Positions 58,867 through 64,000 of a DNA stretch of 64,000 nt are shown here, piece by piece. The position numbers and the translations under genes were made by a program. The DNA is from Aquipseudomonas alcaligenes (GTDB lineage Bacteria > Pseudomonadota > Gammaproteobacteria > Pseudomonadales > Pseudomonadaceae): positions 265,246-329,245 of the forward strand of contig NZ_FTNW01000007.1 in assembly GCF_900156545.1 (NCBI RefSeq), written 5' to 3'. The notes beneath the pieces are model-generated. The model was not told the origin of the DNA. It was given only the letters and a program-made list of their open reading frames with translations, and searched no databases. Positions within the stretch are counted from its first letter, which is position 1. Each line of letters starts with the position of its first letter.

Positions 58867-59745
58867 TGTCTGGCGATTCCAGAAGGCGGCGATCAGCGGA
58901 TCCTTGAGACGCCTGTGCAGGGCGAACAGGCCGATGTCATAGGCCGTGAGTGGCGGCTGAATATCGTACAGACGGATGCGCGCGGTCAGCGGGCTGTTGT
59001 CCAGGACGATCTGCGGCACCACGCCGATGCCGAATCCCAGGCTCACCATGCTGACGATGGCCTCGTTGCCGCTGACCTGGGCATAGATGCGCGGCTTGAT
59101 GTTGTGGCTCTTCAGCCAGCGGTCGGTGCGCGTGCGGGCCAGGCCTTCTTCCGAGAGGATCAGCGGCACGTCCTTCCAGCTTTCGGCGCTGGGCTGCCTG
59201 AGCTGCTCCTCGTTCAGCAGTTGCGGCGATTGCGGGCCAATGAAACGCAACTCGGAGCGCGCGATGGGCTGGAAGGCGACGTCGGCCGGCAGGCTGTCCG
59301 GACGCGCGCCGATGGCGAGGTCTTCCAGCTCCTGCTGGACGCGCTCGACCGCCTTGGCAGGGTCGCCGGTGTGCAGCTTCATCTCGATGCGCGGGTAGTT
59401 CTGTCGGAAGCTGCTGAGGATGTCGTACAGGAAGCTGTAGCTGGCCGTGACGGAGCAGTACAGGGAGAGTTCGCCGTGCAGGACCTGTTGGTCCTGTTTG
59501 AACGTCTGGCGGATGGCCTGCCAGCCGTTCATCACGTCCTGGGCGTACTGGCGAAACTGCTGGCCTTCACGGGTCAGGCGTACCGAGCGGTTGTCGCGCA
59601 GGAACAGCGGGGCGCCCAGTTCGTCTTCAAGTTGCTTGATGCTGCGGCTGAGTGCGGAAGGGCTGACATGCTGCTCGCGGCTGGTCTTGCCGAAGTGCAG
59701 GTTGTCTGCCAGGGAGAGAAAAAGCCGGAGAGCCTGGCTGTCCAT
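58864..59745 (-). CDS. ilvY: LysR-type regulator IlvY
   Basis: 293 residues. N-terminal winged helix-turn-helix MDSQALRLFLSLADNLHFGK and HVSPSALSRSIKQLEDELGA, followed by a LysR substrate-binding domain (ELSLYCSVTASYSFLYDILS, GIGVVPQIVLDNS). IlvY activates ilvC in response to acetolactate or acetohydroxybutyrate in E. coli. The divergent position next to ilvC and the sequence both support this. ATG at 59745 is chosen; the longer frame would run across the regulatory region. Confidence 0.9.
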   Translation of the reverse strand: MDSQALRLFLSLADNLHFGKTSREQHVSPSALSRSIKQLEDELGAPLFLRDNRSVRLTREGQQFRQYAQDVMNGWQAIRQTFKQDQQVLHGELSLYCSVTASYSFLYDILSSFRQNYPRIEMKLHTGDPAKAVERVQQELEDLAIGARPDSLPADVAFQPIARSELRFIGPQSPQLLNEEQLRQPSAESWKDVPLILSEEGLARTRTDRWLKSHNIKPRIYAQVSGNEAIVSMVSLGFGIGVVPQIVLDNSPLTARIRLYDIQPPLTAYDIGLFALHRRLKDPLIAAFWNRQT

Positions 59746-59772
59746 GGTCGTTTCACATATCGGCATGTAGTG

Positions 59773-59796
59773 TTGCAAATATATCATTTTACGCAA
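59773..59796. promoter_or_regulatory. candidate IlvY operator between ilvY and ilvC
   Basis: A 24-bp imperfect dyad with ends TTGC at 59773 and GCAA at 59796 and an AT-rich centre (AAATATATCATTTTAC) lies in the 125-bp gap between the divergent starts. Paired TTGC/GCAA half-sites flanking an AT-rich core are typical of LysR operators. Confidence 0.45.
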
Positions 59797-59870
59797 TGGT
59801 GTGGATCGCTTAAGGTGCTTCCGTAGCGGTGCAGCGCACCCATCCCATTCGATTCACAAGAGCCAAGACC

Positions 59871-60887
59871 ATGAAAGTTTATTACGACAAAGACTGCGAC
59901 CTCTCCATCATCCAGGGCAAGAAAGTCGCCGTGATCGGCTACGGCTCCCAGGGCCACGCCCAGGCGTGCAACCTGAAGGACTCTGGTGTCGACGTCACCA
60001 TCGGCCTGCGCAAGGGCTCCGCTACCGTCGCTAAGGCTGAAGCCCATGGTCTGAAAGTCACCGACGTGGCTACCGCTGTCGCCAATGCCGACCTGGTCAT
60101 GATCCTCACCCCGGACGAGTTCCAGGGCCGCCTGTACAAGGAAGAGATCGAGCCGAACATCAAGAAGGGCGCTACCCTGGCCTTCTCCCACGGCTTCTCC
60201 ATCCACTACAACCAGGTCGTTCCGCGTGCCGACCTCGACGTGATCATGATCGCGCCGAAGGCCCCGGGCCACACCGTGCGTTCCGAGTTCGTCAAAGGCG
60301 GCGGCATCCCTGACCTGATCGCCGTGTACCAGGACGCTTCCGGCAACGCCAAGAACGTCGCTCTGTCCTACGCCGCGGGCGTTGGTGGTGGCCGTACCGG
60401 CATCATCGAAACCACTTTCAAGGACGAGACCGAAACCGACCTGTTCGGTGAGCAGGCTGTTCTCTGCGGCGGTTGCGTCGAGCTGGTCAAGGCCGGTTTC
60501 GATACTCTGGTCGAAGCGGGTTACGCTCCGGAAATGGCCTACTTCGAGTGCCTGCACGAGCTGAAGCTGATCGTCGACCTGATGTTCGAAGGCGGCATCG
60601 CCAACATGAACTACTCGATCTCCAACAACGCCGAGTACGGCGAGTACGTGACCGGTCCGGAAGTGATCAACGCCGAGTCCCGTCAGGCCATGCGTAACGC
60701 TCTGAAGCGCATCCAGGACGGTGAGTACGCCAAGATGTTCATCGCCGAAGGTGCGGCCAACTACCCGTCGATGACCGCCTACCGCCGCAACAATGCCGCT
60801 CACGGCATCGAAGTTGTAGGCGAGAAGCTGCGCGCCATGATGCCGTGGATCGCTGCCAACAAGATCGTCGACAAGGCCAAGAACTAA
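59871..60887 (+). CDS. ilvC: ketol-acid reductoisomerase, class I
   Basis: 338 residues. NADPH-binding Rossmann loop AVIGYGSQGHAQACNLKDSG, then FSHGFSIHYNQVVPRADLDV and IMIAPKAPGHTVRSEFVKGG, and the knotted C-terminal domain with acidic metal ligands (ETETDLFGEQAVLCGG, CLHELKLIVDLMFEGGIANM). It converts acetolactate to dihydroxyisovalerate. The length marks the short, class I form. ATG at 59871 gives the family N-terminus MKVYYDKDCDLSII. Confidence 0.97.
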   Translation: MKVYYDKDCDLSIIQGKKVAVIGYGSQGHAQACNLKDSGVDVTIGLRKGSATVAKAEAHGLKVTDVATAVANADLVMILTPDEFQGRLYKEEIEPNIKKGATLAFSHGFSIHYNQVVPRADLDVIMIAPKAPGHTVRSEFVKGGGIPDLIAVYQDASGNAKNVALSYAAGVGGGRTGIIETTFKDETETDLFGEQAVLCGGCVELVKAGFDTLVEAGYAPEMAYFECLHELKLIVDLMFEGGIANMNYSISNNAEYGEYVTGPEVINAESRQAMRNALKRIQDGEYAKMFIAEGAANYPSMTAYRRNNAAHGIEVVGEKLRAMMPWIAANKIVDKAKN

Positions 60888-60908
60888 GGCCTTTCGAAAC
60901 GCTTGAAG

Positions 60909-60934
60909 AAACGCGGCCTTGGCCGCGTTTTTTT
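60909..60934 (+). terminator. terminator of ilvC
   Basis: Perfect 10-bp stem AAACGCGGCC / GGCCGCGTTT with a 2-base loop and seven T residues, 21 bp after the stop. Confidence 0.9.
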
Positions 60935-61043
60935 ATGCGCGAGTGGGCTTCTGGTATAAAGCCCACTCGTAAACCGTGCCGCCCGCGAACCAGTGTCGGC
61001 GGCGCTGGTCGAAGTCCCATCCAATTGCTGCAAGGTGTTGTTC

Positions 61044-61859
61044 ATGAACGAACGTCCCGAGGATTCTGCCAAGGGCTCCGAACCGGAAAGCCTGTTGCCC
61101 ATCGATGAACATGTGGAGGAGGGGCAGGATGCCGAGGGCCGCAAGGTTCGTCACCGCGGTATCTATCTGCTGCCCAACCTGTTCACCACGGCAGCGCTGT
61201 TCTCCGGCTTCTACGCCATCATCAATGGCATGAACGGTCAGTTCGACCATGCCGCCATCGCCATCTTCGTCGCCATGGTGCTCGATGGTCTCGACGGGCG
61301 CGTGGCGCGCCTGACCAACACGCAAAGCGCCTTCGGCGCCGAATACGACTCGCTGTCGGACATGGTGGCCTTCGGTGTGGCGCCGGCGCTGGTGGCGTTC
61401 GAGTGGGCGCTGGGCAGCCTGGGTAAGGTCGGCTGGATGGTCGCCTTCATTTATGTGGCCGGCGCGGCGTTGCGTCTGGCGCGTTTCAATACGATGGTTG
61501 GCAAGGCCGACAAACGCTACTTCATCGGTCTGGCCAGTCCGGCGGCCGCTGCGGTGGTTGCAGGAACCGTGTGGGCCTTCAGTGACTTCGGCATCAAGGG
61601 CTCCAACATGGCCTTCGTGGTTGCGCTGCTGGTGGCAGCGGCCGGCTGCCTGATGGTCAGCAACATCAAGTACCACAGCTTCAAGGATCTGGACCTCAAG
61701 GGGCGCGTGCCTTTCGTGGCCATCCTGATCGTGGTGCTGGTGTTCGCCGTGGTCTTCAGCGATCCGCCCCGCATCCTGCTGCTGATCTTCCTTGCCTATG
61801 CAGCCTCCGGCCCGGTTCAATATTTGTTGCAACTGCGTCGTCGCAACGCGGCCGAGTGA
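61044..61859 (+). CDS. pssA: CDP-diacylglycerol--serine O-phosphatidyltransferase
   Basis: 271 residues, membrane protein with about eight helices. The CDP-alcohol phosphatidyltransferase signature D-G-x2-A-R-x8-G-x3-D-x3-D is complete (DGRVARLTNTQSAFGAEYDS then LSD). A charged N-terminal tail of about 45 residues precedes the first helix. It makes phosphatidylserine, the precursor of phosphatidylethanolamine. ATG at 61044 is chosen; the frame is open further upstream. GTATAA at 60953-60958 may be its -10. Confidence 0.94.
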   Translation: MNERPEDSAKGSEPESLLPIDEHVEEGQDAEGRKVRHRGIYLLPNLFTTAALFSGFYAIINGMNGQFDHAAIAIFVAMVLDGLDGRVARLTNTQSAFGAEYDSLSDMVAFGVAPALVAFEWALGSLGKVGWMVAFIYVAGAALRLARFNTMVGKADKRYFIGLASPAAAAVVAGTVWAFSDFGIKGSNMAFVVALLVAAAGCLMVSNIKYHSFKDLDLKGRVPFVAILIVVLVFAVVFSDPPRILLLIFLAYAASGPVQYLLQLRRRNAAE

Positions 61860-61922
61860 TGTAATTTCCGCGCGGCTCCGCAGTCTACTGGCCTATTCGA
61901 CGCCCAGGCTGTGGAGCCCACC

Positions 61923-62924
61923 ATGCTGATCAAGTCTCCTCCTGCATCCGCCGCGCGCGAGTGCGATGTCACCCCGGAATCTGTCTATCTCTCCCGTCGT
62001 CGTTTCATGGCTGGCGCTGCCGGTGCTTTGGCGCTGGGAAGCTTGCCTGTGCGCGCTGACAATGAGCGCTATGCCGGGGTAGAGCCGGGTAGCCCTCCGG
62101 GCTGGCTGGCCGACAAGTTGTCGCAAGTGCAATGGCAGAGCGTGGCTCCTGGGCAGGAGGCACTGACGCCTTATAAGGATGTCACCGGCTACAACAATTT
62201 CTATGAATTCGGGACCAGCAAGGGAGATCCCGCCCGTTACGCCGGCAAATTGGAAGTCGAGCCCTGGACGGTGCTGGTCGATGGTGAGGTGGCCAAGCCT
62301 GGACCTGTCGCGCTGGAGCAGCTCGTGCAACCGCATCGCCTGGAAGAGCGCATCTATCGTCTGCGCTGTGTCGAAGCCTGGTCCATGGTCATTCCCTGGC
62401 TGGGTTTTCCGCTGGCGGAGTTGCTCAAGCGCGCGGAGCCGACCGGCAATGCCAGGTATGTCCGCTTCGAAACCCGTCTGGCGCCGCAACAGATGGCGGG
62501 CGTGCGCTCCGGCTTCTCCCTGATCGATTGGCCTTATGTCGAAGGTTTGCGCCTCGATGAGGCCATGCATCCGCTGGCATTCATGGCGGTAGGGCTTTAT
62601 GGGCGTGAGCTGCCCAATCAGAACGGTGCGCCGTTGCGTCTGGTTGTGCCCTGGAAGTACGGCTTCAAGAGCATCAAATCCATTGTGCGTATCAGCTTGG
62701 TGGCCGAGCGGCCGCGAACGACATGGGAGAGCCTGGCGCCGGATGAGTATGGCTTCTTCGCCAACGTCAATCCACAGGTGGATCATCCGCGCTGGAGTCA
62801 GGCGACCGAGCGGCGGCTGCCCAATAGTCTGTTCAGTCCGAACGTGATCGATACCCGCCTGTTCAACGGCTATGACGAAGTGGCGTCGCTCTACAGTGGA
62901 CTCGATCTGCGGAAATTCTACTGA
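61923..62924 (+). CDS. msrP: periplasmic methionine sulfoxide reductase catalytic subunit MsrP
   Basis: 333 residues. A twin-arginine signal (LSRRRFMAGAAGALALG, cleavage after VRA) precedes a molybdopterin domain of the sulfite-oxidase type; the Mo-ligating Cys lies in YRLRCVEAWSMVIPWLGFPL. It repairs oxidised methionines in envelope proteins using electrons from MsrQ. ATG at 61923 is spaced correctly from TGGAG at 61910; a GTG at 61911 lies within that site. It abuts msrQ (TGATG). Confidence 0.94.
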   Translation: MLIKSPPASAARECDVTPESVYLSRRRFMAGAAGALALGSLPVRADNERYAGVEPGSPPGWLADKLSQVQWQSVAPGQEALTPYKDVTGYNNFYEFGTSKGDPARYAGKLEVEPWTVLVDGEVAKPGPVALEQLVQPHRLEERIYRLRCVEAWSMVIPWLGFPLAELLKRAEPTGNARYVRFETRLAPQQMAGVRSGFSLIDWPYVEGLRLDEAMHPLAFMAVGLYGRELPNQNGAPLRLVVPWKYGFKSIKSIVRISLVAERPRTTWESLAPDEYGFFANVNPQVDHPRWSQATERRLPNSLFSPNVIDTRLFNGYDEVASLYSGLDLRKFY

Positions 62925-63520
62925 TGCGTTATCCCCTCTGGCGCGGTCTGGTATTCGTTGCTGCTTTGCTGTTCCCCTTGTACTGGCTCTATGAAGGGCT
63001 ACAGCACATGACAGGTCCAGATCCCGGCAAGGTGCTGGTCGATAACCTGGGGCAGGGTGCGCTCATTCTGTTGCTTGTCACGTTATGCATGACCCCGCTG
63101 CGTCGGCTTACCGGCTGGGGCGGCTGGTTGGCGGCGCGGCGGCAGCTGGGGCTGTGGTGCTTTACCTATGCGCTGCTGCACTTCTGCGGTTACCTGCTGT
63201 TTATTCTCGGGCTGCGTTTCGACCGGCTGTGGGCGGATATCAGTGAGCGCCCCTACATTATTGTGGGGATACTGGCATTTGTGGCGTTGCTGCTGCTGGC
63301 CCTGACCTCCAACCGTTACAGCCAGCGTCGGCTTGGCTTGCGCTGGCGCCAGCTGCACCGGGCGGTCTACTTCATCCTTGTCCTGGCTTTGCTGCACATG
63401 CTCTGGGTGGTTCGCTCCGATATAGGTGAGTGGCTGCTTTATGCGCTGGCAGGTGCGTTTGTTCTGCTGTCACGTGTGCCTCGGGTAGCGGAAGGTTTGT
63501 CGGCTGTCCGCGGTCGATGA
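62924..63520 (+). CDS. msrQ: heme-binding membrane subunit MsrQ
   Basis: 198 residues and five or six membrane helices of the ferric-reductase-like family: LITLCMTPLRR-type turn (LLLVTLCMTPLRRLTGWGGW), RRQLGLWCFTYALLHFCGYL and WRQLHRAVYFILVLALLHML carry the conserved His residues that bind heme b. It passes electrons from the quinone pool to MsrP. The start shares bases with the msrP stop. Next on the strand is the rRNA operon promoter region. Confidence 0.94.
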   Translation: MRYPLWRGLVFVAALLFPLYWLYEGLQHMTGPDPGKVLVDNLGQGALILLLVTLCMTPLRRLTGWGGWLAARRQLGLWCFTYALLHFCGYLLFILGLRFDRLWADISERPYIIVGILAFVALLLLALTSNRYSQRRLGLRWRQLHRAVYFILVLALLHMLWVVRSDIGEWLLYALAGAFVLLSRVPRVAEGLSAVRGR

Positions 63521-63541
63521 CAGAAATGTTGCAGAAAGCAG

Positions 63542-63569
63542 TTGACGGCCCGTTCAGGGTCCTTATAAT
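63542..63569 (+). promoter_or_regulatory. rRNA operon promoter P1
   Basis: TTGACG at 63542-63547, 16-bp spacer, TATAAT at 63564-63569, then the GC-rich discriminator GCGCGCC. First of four tandem promoters with the same geometry; it begins 22 bp after the msrQ stop. Confidence 0.8.
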
Positions 63570-63638
63570 GCGCGCCTCTTCCGGTGCGGTTCTCTCGGAA
63601 AACTCCTTGAAAATCAAAGAGTTGAACGAAATAAAAGA

Positions 63639-63666
63639 TTGCATCGGCGGCGAATTCAGTTAGAAT
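63639..63666 (+). promoter_or_regulatory. rRNA operon promoter P2
   Basis: TTGCAT at 63639-63644, 16-bp spacer, TAGAAT at 63661-63666, discriminator GCGCCGG. The A/T-rich stretch GAACGAAATAAAAGA just upstream could act as an UP element. Confidence 0.72.
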
Positions 63667-63744
63667 GCGCCGGGCTGGCAGGGTGGTGGTTTGGCTCTGT
63701 CAGTGCTTCGATTCTACGGGGTCGAAAGCGCGAGAAGGAGGTGG

Positions 63745-63772
63745 TTGACAGCGGTTTTGAACGCTGTAGAAT
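63745..63772 (+). promoter_or_regulatory. rRNA operon promoter P3
   Basis: Consensus TTGACA at 63745-63750, 16-bp spacer, TAGAAT at 63767-63772, discriminator GCGCCTC. Confidence 0.82.
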
Positions 63773-63852
63773 GCGCCTCCCGCAGATGAGATCGGAAGCG
63801 ATGTCGGAAGCGCAAGCGGTTGAGAGGAAACGAAAAATTCTTCAAAAACAGC

Positions 63853-63880
63853 TTGACAGGTTGAAAGGCTGCTGTAGAAT
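63853..63880 (+). promoter_or_regulatory. rRNA operon promoter P4
   Basis: Consensus TTGACA at 63853-63858, 16-bp spacer, TAGAAT at 63875-63880, discriminator GCGCGGC. A run of A and T (GAAAAATTCTTCAAAAA) just upstream is a likely UP element. Confidence 0.82.
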
Positions 63881-64000
63881 GCGCGGCCTCGGTTGAGACG
63901 AAAGACTTAATCGAAACGCTCTTTAACAACTGAATCAAGCAATTCGTGTGGGTGCTTGTGAGGTAAGACTGATAGTCAACTGATTATCAGCAACACAAGT
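63881..64000 (+). other. rRNA operon leader with boxA; 16S gene starts beyond the window
   Basis: GCTCTTTAACAA at 63918-63929 is a canonical boxA antitermination element of ribosomal RNA leaders. The remaining sequence is typical pre-16S leader, parts of which pair with the spacer to form the RNase III stem. The mature 16S start (GAACTGAAGAGTTTGAT) is not reached before base 64000. Confidence 0.88.

Noticed and set aside
63430..63938. Short open frames after msrQ
   Set aside because: They lie in the rRNA promoter and leader region; four promoters and boxA account for the sequence.
1..64000. Prophage, insertion sequence, integron, toxin-antitoxin, defence island or tRNA genes
   Set aside because: No transposase, integrase, phage, restriction or toxin-antitoxin-like frame and no cloverleaf were recognised; composition and gene content look like core chromosome throughout.

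Overview
This is a stretch of a GC-rich gammaproteobacterial chromosome, almost certainly Pseudomonas. The evidence is the protein sequences (FtsL, PBP3, LpxC, IlvI and YraN read as pseudomonad forms), a PrrF-type small RNA beside a cyclic-nucleotide-binding protein gene, and gene order that, from memory, follows two blocks of the P. aeruginosa PAO1 map. It is core, housekeeping DNA. I see no prophage, insertion sequence, integron, CRISPR array or tRNA gene. The species cannot be named from the sequence alone.

Layout. 0-3.4 kb: a GlxA-type regulator cut by the window edge, a divergent acyl-CoA dehydrogenase and a Tas aldo/keto reductase. 3.4-8.3 kb: rplM-rpsI, the cytochrome bc1 operon petABC, then sspA-sspB. 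8.3-12.7 kb: leftward lpoA-yraN-diaA-dolP and divergent rsmI. 12.8-13.1 kb: RNase P RNA. 13.4-31.2 kb: the complete division and cell-wall (dcw) cluster from mraZ to ftsZ, then lpxC. Most of its genes overlap or abut, which suggests translational coupling. 31.3-45.9 kb: dciA, secA, argJ, a GST-like protein, a MutT-ThiE fusion, a cobalamin adenosyltransferase, an orphan sensor kinase, panE, a REC/degenerate-GGDEF protein, yajQ, an MscS channel, ampG and an alkyltransferase-like gene. 45.9-48.3 kb: two tandem DUF481 genes and a PrrF small RNA with two Fur-box-like sites. 48.3-56.2 kb: a cbpA-like gene, a TfoX C-terminal-domain protein, a methyltransferase broken by an in-frame amber codon, a pentapeptide-repeat protein, an APH/P-loop fusion, then mrcB with a TPR lipoprotein (probable lpoP), yqcC and a DUF4124 gene. 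56.3-60.9 kb: ilvIH, ilvY and ilvC for branched-chain amino acids. 61.0-63.5 kb: pssA and msrPQ. 63.5-64.0 kb: four tandem promoters and the boxA leader of an rRNA operon whose 16S gene begins just beyond the window.

How the parts fit. The dcw cluster, mrcB, lpoA and probable lpoP make and regulate peptidoglycan synthesis, and AmpG recycles its fragments. LpxC and PssA supply lipid A and phospholipid, SecA exports envelope proteins, and DolP and MsrPQ maintain the envelope. RsmH and RsmI modify the same nucleotide (C1402) of the 16S rRNA. Iron control appears at PrrF.

I found no clearly undescribed multi-gene system. The points most worth a second look are the amber-interrupted methyltransferase, the yraN frame with no ordinary start codon (an ATT overlaps the lpoA stop), the PrrF/Fur locus beside a DUF481 pair, the head-to-head overlapping start codons at 45931-45934, and the APH/P-loop fusion.
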